64,000 nucleotides of DNA from Hymenobacter sp. BRD67 (GTDB lineage Bacteria; Bacteroidota; Bacteroidia; Cytophagales; Hymenobacteraceae), in contig NZ_CP053904.1 of NCBI RefSeq assembly GCF_013256425.1, positions 3,782,001 to 3,846,000 of the forward strand, read 5' to 3'. This document shows positions 17,962 to 29,733 of this stretch, piece after piece (position 1 is the stretch's first letter; each line of letters starts with the position of its first letter). Position numbers and translations under genes: made by a program. Below the pieces are notes generated by a model. The model was given only the letters and a program-made list of their open reading frames with translations, searched no databases and was not told the DNA's origin.

Positions 17962-18591
17962 ATGAAGCGACTGCTACTGTTCGTAGCGCTGCTGGCCCTG
18001 GTGGCGGGTGGCTATTACTACTTCAACGCCCTGCGCAAAGGCCCCGAATATGCGCTGATACAGGCGGCGAACGCGACACAAACGCATGACCTGGCTGCCT
18101 TCGAGCGCTACGTGGATGTGGATGCGCTGACGGGTCATTTGGTAGACGACGTGACCAGCCAAAGCAACTTGCTGACTGCCTTGGTACCGGGCGGCGGCCT
18201 GGCCCTGCGCGGCGGCCTGGGGCTGCTTAAGCCACAGCTGGCTCAGGCAGCGCATAAGGAAGTGCAGCGCTACGTAGCGACCGGCTCGCTGGAAGCGGCG
18301 CAGGCAGCGGCACCAAAGCGGCTGGTCAGTATCTCCTTTCTTGGCCTGGCGAGTCACTTGTTCAGCCCCGACAGCAAGTTTAAGGGCGTGAAGTATTCGA
18401 CTGATAAAGGCGACGAGGCATTGGTTGGCCTGGAGTTTACGCAGCCGCGCTACGACACCACGATGGTAGTAGAGGTAAAGCTGCTGAAGCAGCCCGATGG
18501 CCACTGGCAGGCCAAGCAGATTACCAATACCGGCGAGCTGGTGAAGTATGTAGCCCGGCTGGAAAAGAACCACCTGCTGGGCGGAAAATAG
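17962..18591 (+). CDS. DUF2939 membrane-anchored protein
   Basis: 209 residues: an N-terminal membrane anchor or signal (MKRLLLFVALLALVAGGYYY), then the DUF2939 pattern (GPEYALIQAANATQTHDLAAFERYVDVDAL) and a compact C-terminal domain (EALVGLEFTQPRYDTTMVVEVKLLK). I choose ATG 17962 because it directly opens the signal sequence. Function of the family is unknown. It is followed by a strong shared terminator. Confidence 0.8.
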   Translation: MKRLLLFVALLALVAGGYYYFNALRKGPEYALIQAANATQTHDLAAFERYVDVDALTGHLVDDVTSQSNLLTALVPGGGLALRGGLGLLKPQLAQAAHKEVQRYVATGSLEAAQAAAPKRLVSISFLGLASHLFSPDSKFKGVKYSTDKGDEALVGLEFTQPRYDTTMVVEVKLLKQPDGHWQAKQITNTGELVKYVARLEKNHLLGGK

Positions 18592-18628
18592 CGGCTGAAG
18601 CACAGCCGGTCGCCCATGCGCCAGACAC

Positions 18629-18666
18629 AAAAAGAGTCCCCGCTAACAAGCAGGGGACTCTTTTTT
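18629..18666. terminator. Bidirectional terminator
   Basis: AAAAAGAGTCCCC (18629-18641) pairs with GGGGACTCTTTTT (from 18653), with A- and T-runs at both ends. It separates the convergent DUF2939 (+) and PLDc_N (-) genes. Confidence 0.92.
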
Positions 18667-18685
18667 GATGGAATAGGGTCGCAGC

Positions 18686-18958
18686 CTAGCTATTGCGACC
18701 GAAGATGTAGTAGATGAGCAGCCCGCCGAACGGGAAGAAGAAGATGATGGCAGCCCAGATTATTTTCTTACCTATGTCCCAGGACTTACCAAACACATTA
18801 AAAATAGCTAATATATCAAGAATAAGTAACAGGATGCCCCAGGGAGCGAGGCCGCCGTTAGCATTGAAGCGGTTGCAACTGGTGGTAAGCAGTAGCAGTG
18901 GCAGCAAGAGAGTGGCCAGCAAAGGCAGGCGCTCGGAAAAAGAACGAAGGGATTTCAT
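18686..18958 (-). CDS. PLDc_N-domain small membrane protein
   Basis: 90 residues with three hydrophobic segments. The first ends in LLTTSC, resembling a lipobox. The C-terminal pair (GILLLILDILAIFNV and IWAAIIFFFPFGGLLIYYIFGR) matches the PLDc_N domain found at the N-terminus of cardiolipin synthases but also as stand-alone proteins of unknown function. GC is lower than in neighbours. Confidence 0.8.
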   Translation of the reverse strand: MKSLRSFSERLPLLATLLLPLLLLTTSCNRFNANGGLAPWGILLLILDILAIFNVFGKSWDIGKKIIWAAIIFFFPFGGLLIYYIFGRNS

Positions 18959-19054
18959 GTGAAAGAAAGGCGTTTGGTGAAAGAATGTGGGATTTCTACG
19001 CGGCTGACTCCCATATGGATATCTTTTCCAGATTACTCCTTGATTATCAATTAT

Positions 19055-19695
19055 TTAAAATCTATAAGCGGTCACTTGCTGAAAAAAACCGGGGAGCACG
19101 CCGGGTACCAGTGCAATGATAACAAGCACCCCGAAGAGCGCCCCGTAAAAGTGCGCGTCGTGGTTGACGTTATCGGCCCGCCGCCGACCCATGTAGTAGG
19201 AATAAGCGAGGTAGAGCAAGCCGAACAGGAAGGGCTGAATGGGCACCAGAATCGGGAAAATGATGATGCCGCCGCCGTGGGTATTCACCGGAAAAAGCAG
19301 GATGCTGGCAAACAGCACCGACGCTACCCCGCCCGACGCCCCGAGGCTGCGATAGTCGCGGTCGTCGCGGTGCTGAAAGTAGGTGGGCACATCCGACACA
19401 ACAATGCCGCCCAGGTACAAGAGCAGAAACAAGCCCAGCCCGCGCCCGTGCCATACCGCTGCGCCAGCGCAGCCAGCACCACGGGGCTGAAGGAGTAGAA
19501 GGCAAACATATTGAAAAACAGATGCGGCCAGTCGGCGTGCAGGAAGCCGGAGGTGAGCAGGCGATACCACTGCCCGCTGGAGCGGGCCATCAGGTAGGGC
19601 TGCATAATCCAGGCCCGCATAAGGTCGGCGTTGGACCAGGCGTAGGCCGAGATGGCGACCGTGAGGCCGATAAGAATCAGAATGGGGTTGAGCAC
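19055..19695 (-). CDS. Rhomboid-family intramembrane serine protease, frameshifted
   Basis: Reading across a one-base loss near 19439-19441 gives 213 residues with the rhomboid core. It has HADWPHLFFNMFAFY in the second helix, the catalytic Ser in SLGASGGVASVLFASIL, and the His-bearing last helix HDAHFYGALFG. Rhomboids cleave membrane proteins within the bilayer. The gene starts 6 bases after the polyprenyl synthase stop, so the two are probably co-transcribed. The break is probably a sequence error because all catalytic segments are intact on either side. Confidence 0.82.
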
Positions 19696-19701
19696 GGGTT
19701 C

Positions 19702-20673
19702 TTAGCTTTCGCGGTCCATGAGCTGGAGCGCGAGATGATGAAGGGGCTGCTTACGCGCGGCGGGGGCCGCTACGCGCTCCAAATGCTGCAAAGCAGCCTG
19801 GAAGTAGTCGTTGATGAGGGCTTCGGTCTGAGGGCGGATTCCGAGCTCGTCGTAGATGCCGCGCACGGTGCGCACCTTGGCATCGGTATCGGCCAGGGGC
19901 TGCCCGAGGTAGCGCGCCAGCGTGGCTTGCTGAGCCCCGTTGGCCTGGGCCTGGGCCGTCAGCAGCAGAAAGGTTTTCTTATCAGAGATAATGTCGCCGC
20001 CCACGCGCTTGCCGAAGGTCGCGGCGTCGCCATACACATCGAGCAGGTCGTCGCGCAGCTGAAAAGCCAGGCCGATGTCGGTGCCGAACTGCCGCAGGTG
20101 CTCGGCATCTTCGGCCGCGGCACCGGCCAGCACAGCTCCCAGCTCCAGCGCGAAGCCCAGCAGCACGGCCGTTTTAAGCCGAATCATGTCGAGATACTGC
20201 GCAATGGTAATGCTGGTATCGGTCTCAAAGTTCATGTCCCACTGCTGGCCCTCGCACACCTCGGCGGCAGTTTGGGAAAAGCGGCGCAGCACCTGGGGCA
20301 GCAGCGGCAGCGGTACGTTTTCAAACAGCAGCTCGTAGGCGCGCACCAGCATCACATCGCCCGAGAGAATAGCCACGTTGGGGTTCCACTTCTCGTGTAC
20401 AGTCGGCTGACCGCGCCGCAGCGGCGCCTGGTCCATGAGGTCGTCGTGAAGCAGCGTGAAGTTGTGAAAGACTTCGGTTGCCAGTGCCGGCTTCACGAGC
20501 GGCGCCAGGTCGTCGGTGAAAAGCTGACCGCCGAGCAGCGTGAGCAGGGGCCGCAGCCGCTTGCCGCCAAGGCTCATGATGTAGCGAATGGGGTCGTAGA
20601 GCGTGGCAGGCTGCTGGCCGTAATCGAGCTGACGCAGGGCTGTAGTCAGGAGAGAGGAGAGGTCGGGTTGCAC
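19702..20673 (-). CDS. Trans-polyprenyl diphosphate synthase
   Basis: 323 residues, the length of octaprenyl/solanesyl-type synthases. The first aspartate-rich motif is LLHDDLMDQAPLRRGQPT and the second is LAFQLRDDLLDVYGD followed by GGDIISDKKTFLLL. GGKRLRPLLTLL near residue 35 binds the IPP diphosphate. It extends isoprenyl chains from IPP, here most likely for menaquinone. The start is GTG 20673. It is upstream of and coupled to the rhomboid gene. Chain length cannot be predicted safely. Confidence 0.92.
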   Translation of the reverse strand: MQPDLSSLLTTALRQLDYGQQPATLYDPIRYIMSLGGKRLRPLLTLLGGQLFTDDLAPLVKPALATEVFHNFTLLHDDLMDQAPLRRGQPTVHEKWNPNVAILSGDVMLVRAYELLFENVPLPLLPQVLRRFSQTAAEVCEGQQWDMNFETDTSITIAQYLDMIRLKTAVLLGFALELGAVLAGAAAEDAEHLRQFGTDIGLAFQLRDDLLDVYGDAATFGKRVGGDIISDKKTFLLLTAQAQANGAQQATLARYLGQPLADTDAKVRTVRGIYDELGIRPQTEALINDYFQAALQHLERVAAPAARKQPLHHLALQLMDRES

Positions 20674-20698
20674 GGGGCAAAGGTCGTTTATACATATT

Positions 20699-20778
20699 TG
20701 TCATAGCGAGCGCAGTAATCGCGCCTGAACGGCTCACATGGACTTCGTTCAGGCGCGATTGCCGCGCTCGCTATGACA
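20699..20778. repeat. Long intergenic palindrome (33-bp arms)
   Basis: Arms 20699-20731 and 20746-20778 are inverted copies of 33 bases with only two differences, around a 14-base loop. It lies between the RNase R stop and the polyprenyl synthase start and would form a very stable RNA hairpin. Its architecture matches the element at 29626-29707, although the sequence differs. It looks like an intergenic palindromic repeat. Confidence 0.85.
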
Positions 20779-20785
20779 TATAAAA

Positions 20786-23281
20786 CTATCGGCGGGGCCT
20801 GCTACCCTCACGGCCGCTGCCCTTGCCGCCTTTGTAACCACCGCCTTTGCTGTTGCCGTCGCGGTTGCGGGCGCCCCGGCCACCGCGGCCGGCTTCGCGC
20901 TCGGCGCGCTCGCGCTGCTTCACGCTTTCGGGCCGGTTATCGACCAGCTCCATATCGATGGTGCGGTCGAGCAGGTTGGCCGAAGTCACGATAACTTGCA
21001 GCTCGTCGCCGAACTGAATAATCCGCTTGGAGCCGCGGCCCACGATGCGGTAGTTCTCTTTATCTAGCTCCCAGGTATCGCCCGGAATATCGGAGATACG
21101 AATCATGCCCTCGCACTTATTGGCTTCAATCTCGACGTAGATGCCGCGCTCGGTAAGGCCCGATACCACGCCCTTGAACTGCTCGCCGATGTGCGTGCCG
21201 ATGTACTCGACCTGCTTGTACTTGATGCTGGCGCGCTCGGCATTGGCGGCTAGCTTCTCACGGGCTGAGGAGTGCTTGCACTCTTCTTCCACGGGTTCGA
21301 CGGCCACGTTCTTGCCGCCTTCCAGGTAGTGCTCGAGCAGGCGGTGGGCCATCATGTCGGGGTAGCGGCGGATGGGCGAGGTGAAGTGCGAGTAGTGTGC
21401 AAAGGCCAACCCGAAGTGCCCCAGCGGCTCGGTAGTGTAAATGGCCTTCGACATGGAGCGAATGGCCAGGCCCTGAATTACGTTTTGTTCGGGCTTACCT
21501 ACCACGTCTTCGCTGAGCTTATTGAGCTCGGTACTGATTTTTTTGGGGTTGGCCAGGTTGAGCTTGTAGCCAAACTTCTGGGCGAAGAGCGAGAAGTTTT
21601 CGAGGCGGTCGGGGTCGGGCGCGTCGTGGGTGCGGTACACCATGGTGAAGCGCGGCTTGGTTTTCTTGAGACCAAACACGAACTCGGCCACGCGCTTGTT
21701 GGCGAGCAGCATAAACTCCTCGATAAGCTTGTGCGCGTCCTTGCGCTCCTTCACGTACACGCCGAGGGCTTGCCATCGGGACCCAGCTTGAACTTCACTT
21801 CCTGGGTTTCGAAGCTGATGGCGCCCTTGCGGAAGCGCTCGGCCGAAAGCTTTTTAGCCAGCCGGTTGAGCAGGTTGATTTCTTCAGCATAATCGCCCTC
21901 GCCGGTTTCGATGCGCTCCTGGGCTTCCTCGTAGCTGAAGCGGCGGTCGGAGTGAATGACGGTTTTGCCAAACCACGACTCGTGCAGCTTGCCCTTCTCG
22001 TCAATCTCAAACACGGCCGAGAAGGTCAGCTTGTCCTCGTTGGGCCGCAGCGAGCAAAGGCCATTCGAAAGGTTTTCAGGCAGCATCGGAATCACGCGGT
22101 CTACTAGGTACACCGAGGTAGCGCGGCTCTTGCCTTCGCGCTCCAGCTCCGTACCCAACCGTACGTAATGCGTCACATCGGCAATATGGACGCCCACTTC
22201 GTAGTGCCCGTTTTCGAGCGTGCGCAGGCTTAGGGCATCGTCAAAGTCCTTGGCGTCGGCCGGGTCAATGGTAAAGGTGGTAATAGCGCGGAAGTCGCGC
22301 CGCCGGGCAATTTCTTCCTGCGTCACTTCGGTCGGAATAGCATCAGCTTCCTCTTCTACCGCCGCTGGGAACTCGAAGGGCAGGCCAAACTCGGCCATGA
22401 TGGCGTTTATCTCAGCCTCGTTCTGGCCGGCCGCGCCGAAGTTGCGAATGATAGTGCCGACCGGGTTACGGCCCTGCCCCTCGTGCTCCGGAAACTCGGT
22501 GATGCGCACCAGCACCTTATCGCCGTTGCGCGAGTCGTGCAGCTCCTGGGGCGGCACCATCACGTCGAAATACGCCTTGCGGCTATCGGGCTTCACGAAG
22601 CCAATGGAGCCCTGCACTTGCAGGCGGCCTACCACTTCGGAGCGCTGGCGCTTGAGCACTTCTACTACATCGCCGGTGAGGCGGCCGTCGCGCATGCCCC
22701 GCAGGCGCACCCGTACCAGGTCGCCATCCAAGGCGTAGCGCAGCTGGTCGGTAAATACCCGAATGTCGTCGCCCTGCCCATCCTCGCGCACCACAAAGGC
22801 AAAGCGCGGGGTAGCCAGCGAGACCGTGCCAATAACAGTATTGCTATCGCGCACCGGGCGCCGGTCGGGGCCATCGCCGGGATGGTCGAAGCCGGCCGAG
22901 CGGCGGCGGTGAATAATAGGGTCCTGCCCAAACTCATCGTCGGGCACTACGGCGGCAACTGGTACTTTTTTAGCCGGTTTCCGGCCCTTAGCAGCGCTGG
23001 CGGCTACTTGCAGGTCAGTTGGGTTGGCCAGGCGGTATTCGTCGTTCTGAAGCAGCTCCAGGCGGCCGGTTTTGCGCAGGGTTTTGAGATGAGCAAACAG
23101 CTCTTCGCGCTGGTCTTTGGTAGTAATGCCGAGGCGGCGCGAAAGCTGGCGGTAAGCCAGCACCTTGCCGGGGTTATCGGCAAACTGCCGGTACACAATT
23201 TCCTGGCTGATGCTGGCCGGAGCGGCGGGAGCGGCCTTCGCGCGAGCGGCGCGGGGGCAGCGGGGTCTTGGGGTTTTTCAT
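20786..23281 (-). CDS. rnr: Ribonuclease R, frameshifted
   Basis: A 3'-5' exoribonuclease of the RNB family that degrades structured RNA. In order: an N-terminal winged helix (SQEIVYRQFADNPGKVLAYR), cold-shock domains, the RNB domain with the catalytic aspartates in FTIDPADAKDFDDALSLR, an S1 domain (THIGEQFKGVVSGLTERGIY) and a basic Gly/Arg-rich tail. Two indels interrupt it. A one-base loss at 21766-21768 separates GPDGKP from GVYVKERKDAHKL. A change in the C-run (plus-strand G5) at 23253-23257 separates ATG 23281 (MKNPKTP) from the rest; GTG 23196 is the alternative start. The repaired length is about 831 residues. Confidence 0.88.
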
Positions 23282-23474
23282 GGGGTAAAAAAGACGGCCG
23301 CCGGACAGCTTGGGGTAAGATTGACGAAGGCGACGCGTGGGTAAATGTAAAAGCGGGACTTAATCTCCGCTCACCGTATGAACGGCGATAGATAAAGGAT
23401 GTTCGCAGGGTCTGGAAGACGAGCTTAAACCAGACTGTGCAGCGCAAACGGCCAGACAGAAATAAGCCCCGCCA

Positions 23475-25274
23475 CTACCCGACCCGCGCCGCGATGAGCG
23501 CCGGGTCGTCGCTCGGAATTGCGGCCAGCAGCTGCTGCGTGTATGCGTGCTGCGGCCGGTCGTACACCTCGGCAGCGGGGCCGCTCTCCACAATTTTGCC
23601 CTGGCTCATCACCAGCAGCCGGTCGCTCATAAACCGGGCCACCGACAAGTCGTGGGTAATGAAGAGATAGGTAATGCTCAGCTCGCGCTTGAGGTCGTTG
23701 AGCAGGTTGAGCACCTGCGCCTGTACCGACACATCGAGGGCCGACACCGACTCATCGCACACAATGAGCTTGGGCCGCAGCGCCAGCGCCCGCGCAATGC
23801 AGATGCGCTGCCGCTGCCCGCCGCTGAACTCGTGCGGGTAGCGCTGCTCGGCATCGTCGCTGAGGCCCACCGTGCGCAGCAGCTCCCGCACCCGCGCCTT
23901 TTGCGCGGCTCGGCTGCCGCCTACCCCATGCACGCGCAGCGGCTCCAGAATGGCTTCGCCCACCGTGAGCATGGGGTTCAGGGCCGCGTACGGGTCCTGA
24001 AACACGAGCTGAAACTCGCGCCGACGGCGGCGCAGTTCGCCAGCCGGCAGGCGCGCCAGGTCAGTGCCTTCAAACAGAATGCGGCCCGAGGTTGGTTCCG
24101 TAAGACGTAGTAAGGCCCGGCCGAGCGTGGTTTTGCCGCAGCCCGACTCGCCCACGAGGCCCACCGTTTCGCCCGGATAGATGGTAAAGCTGACGTCGTC
24201 AACGGCCCGGACAAACTCGGTAGTGCGCGAAAAAAAACCTTTGCGCACGGGAAAATACACGCGCAGGTTTTCGACTTGCAGAAGCGGTGCGGCGACCGTG
24301 GAACATAGTTTTTGTTCCACGGGGAACGCTTTGGCAGTGTCAGAATTGGTTTGTAAATGGGAGAAATCAGTTTGCAGGGCCTCTGCTTCCACCCCACCCG
24401 CCTTGGCTACCAAGTTACCCACCGAGTCAAGCGACATAAAATCAGCCACTACTGGCAGCCGAGTCTTGCCAATCGAGAGGCGGGGCCGACAGGCCAGCAG
24501 GCCCCGCGTGTACGGATGCTGGGGCTTGGTAAAGATGTCGAGCACTGTTCCCTGCTCCACTACCCGGCCACGGTACATCACCAGAATGCGGTCGGCAATC
24601 TCAGCTACCACGCCCAGGTCGTGGGTGATAAAGAGCACCGCCGTGCCGTGCTCGCGGCGCAGGTCGCGGATGAGCTGCAGGATGCGCGCCTGCACCGTCA
24701 CGTCGAGCGCCGTGGTTGGCTCATCGGCAATGAGCAGCGCCGGGCGGCAGGCCATGGCCATGGCAATCATCACGCGCTGCTTCTGGCCCCCACTTATTTC
24801 GTGCGGGTAGGCTTTAAAAATCTGAGCCGGACGCGGCAGCTGCGCCTCGGTAAACAGTTCAATGGTGCGGGCTTCGGCCTCCTTCCTGCTCAGTGAAGTA
24901 TGCAAAAGCAGGGCCTCCACCACCTGGTAGCCGCAGGTCAGCACGGGATTCAGGGAAGTCATGGGCTCCTGAAAAATCATGCTGATGTCGTTGCCCCGCA
25001 CCTGCTGCAGCTGCGCTTCGCTGAGCTGCAGCAGGTCAACTTCGCCCAGTTTTTCCGATTCAAACCGGGCGCTGCCCTTTTCGATATGCGCGGCCGGCTT
25101 TTGCAGCAGGCCCAGCAGCGCCAGCGAGGTTACCGACTTGCCCGAGCCCGACTCGCCCACAATCGCTACCACCTCTCCCCTATTCACCTCAAACGACACG
25201 CCTGCCACGGCGCGGGTACTGCCGCGCTGCGAGTGAAAGTCGATGGTGAGGTCCTGAACGAAGAGGAGCGGCAT
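23475..25274 (-). CDS. Tandem-ATPase peptide/nickel-type ABC transporter protein
   Basis: 599 residues with two complete nucleotide-binding domains in one chain, as in GsiA/YejF. NBD1 has Walker A GESGSGKS, signature ISGGQKQRV and Walker B LLIADEPTTALD. NBD2 (from ~residue 335) has GESGCGKT, FSGGQRQRI and LIVCDESVSALD. Each half carries the oligopeptide-type C-terminal extension (PQHPYTRGLLACRP and PQHAYTQQLLAAIP). A lower-complexity linker of ~50 residues joins them. It energises uptake of peptides or similar solutes, but no permease or binding-protein gene is adjacent. Confidence 0.92.
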   Translation of the reverse strand: MPLLFVQDLTIDFHSQRGSTRAVAGVSFEVNRGEVVAIVGESGSGKSVTSLALLGLLQKPAAHIEKGSARFESEKLGEVDLLQLSEAQLQQVRGNDISMIFQEPMTSLNPVLTCGYQVVEALLLHTSLSRKEAEARTIELFTEAQLPRPAQIFKAYPHEISGGQKQRVMIAMAMACRPALLIADEPTTALDVTVQARILQLIRDLRREHGTAVLFITHDLGVVAEIADRILVMYRGRVVEQGTVLDIFTKPQHPYTRGLLACRPRLSIGKTRLPVVADFMSLDSVGNLVAKAGGVEAEALQTDFSHLQTNSDTAKAFPVEQKLCSTVAAPLLQVENLRVYFPVRKGFFSRTTEFVRAVDDVSFTIYPGETVGLVGESGCGKTTLGRALLRLTEPTSGRILFEGTDLARLPAGELRRRRREFQLVFQDPYAALNPMLTVGEAILEPLRVHGVGGSRAAQKARVRELLRTVGLSDDAEQRYPHEFSGGQRQRICIARALALRPKLIVCDESVSALDVSVQAQVLNLLNDLKRELSITYLFITHDLSVARFMSDRLLVMSQGKIVESGPAAEVYDRPQHAYTQQLLAAIPSDDPALIAARVG

Positions 25275-25302
25275 TTATTGTACTTTTACTATATAAAATA
25301 TA

Positions 25303-25992
25303 TTATATTATACCCGAATTATCGGCCGGGGCGACTACGGCGTTCTGCGCCTGCGTTTGCTTAAAAAAACGACCTTGCAGCAGCAAAATCAACGCCACGC
25401 CGATAAAAATGGAAGAATCAGCCAAATTGAATATAGGCCAGAGCGACACGTACTTCCCTCCTACCAGCGGCCAGGCCGCGGGCAGAAAGCCTTCGTAGAT
25501 ATCGACATAAATCATATCGATAACCTGCCCAAAAAACCAGGGCGTGGGCGAGCCAAAAGGCGCATTGTGGTAAATGACGCCGTAGAAAACCGAGTCGACT
25601 ACATTGCCCACGGCCCCGCCCAGAATGAGCGCCATGCAGGCAATAAACCCCGCCGCCGCCCGATGCCGCCACAAATACACGATATAATAGCTGATGCCAC
25701 CGGCCGCCAGCAGGCGAAAAGCCGTGAGCACCAGCTTGCCATAAGGCGGTGGTAGCAGTTCCACACCGAAAGCCATACCGGGGTTAAGCGTATAGTGTAG
25801 CTTAAACCAGTGGCCGATAAGTGAAATCTCACCCGCCAAGCCCGGTTGCATATGCTTATGCACCAGATATTTAGAAAACTGGTCGAGGCCAATAACCAGC
25901 AACGCCAGCAGGAAAAAAGGCAAAACGCTGCCCCGTCGCGCCGGGTAGTGCGAGGGCTGATAAGAGGAATCCACGGATAAGTCGGTCGGCAC
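25303..25992 (-). CDS. lspA: Lipoprotein signal peptidase (signal peptidase II)
   Basis: 229 residues with four membrane spans. The catalytic aspartates lie in GGAVGNVVDSVFYG and IFNLADSSIFIG; the N-terminal motif GLDQFSKYLV and LNPGMAFG are also intact. It cleaves prolipoproteins after lipid attachment, serving the several lipobox proteins here. The Bacteroidota-type insertion before the second Asp makes it longer than the E. coli enzyme. It is followed on the same strand by the ABC gene. Confidence 0.94.
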   Translation of the reverse strand: MPTDLSVDSSYQPSHYPARRGSVLPFFLLALLVIGLDQFSKYLVHKHMQPGLAGEISLIGHWFKLHYTLNPGMAFGVELLPPPYGKLVLTAFRLLAAGGISYYIVYLWRHRAAAGFIACMALILGGAVGNVVDSVFYGVIYHNAPFGSPTPWFFGQVIDMIYVDIYEGFLPAAWPLVGGKYVSLWPIFNLADSSIFIGVALILLLQGRFFKQTQAQNAVVAPADNSGII

Positions 25993-26080
25993 AGGTGAAA
26001 CTCAGATTGCTTTGTACTGTTTTATACCGAATTAGAAGGTTTCAAAACCTTTAAAAGCGGCGAAAAATTGGCTTTGTACG

Positions 26081-26116
26081 AAAGAAAACCCGGCCGTATC
26101 TTTCGATGCAGCCGGG
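26081..26116 (-). terminator. Terminator of ileS
   Basis: A 12-bp stem with one wobble and one mismatch (26089-26100 with 26105-26116) closes on a GAAA tetraloop on the minus strand and is followed by TTTTCTTT. It lies 10 bases after the ileS stop. Confidence 0.85.
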
Positions 26117-26126
26117 CCTCTCACAT

Positions 26127-29606
<3,480 letters not shown>

Positions 29607-29625
29607 TTTTACTTCTCTAAACGTC

Positions 29626-29707
29626 CGTCATGCTGAGCTTGTCGAAGCATCTCTACCAAACATCCTTAACGGTGTGGTAGAGATGCTTCGGCAAGCTCAG
29701 CATGACG
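29626..29707. repeat. Long intergenic palindrome (33-bp arms)
   Basis: Arms 29626-29658 and 29675-29707 are inverted copies differing at one base, around a 16-base loop. The core is CATGCTGAGCTTG and CGAAGCATCTC. It is located between ileS and the RND gene. A fragment of the same core (GCTTGTCGAAGCAT) recurs at 58316-58329, so this looks like a dispersed repeat family of the genome. Confidence 0.85.
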
Positions 29708-29733
29708 TTCTTTTCGCTTTAATTTAGGTAGTT

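Noticed and set aside
24313..24328. Second parS-like sequence TGTTCCACGGGGAACG
   Set aside because: It has two mismatches to a parS variant and lies in the linker-coding part of the ABC gene; a chance match is likely.
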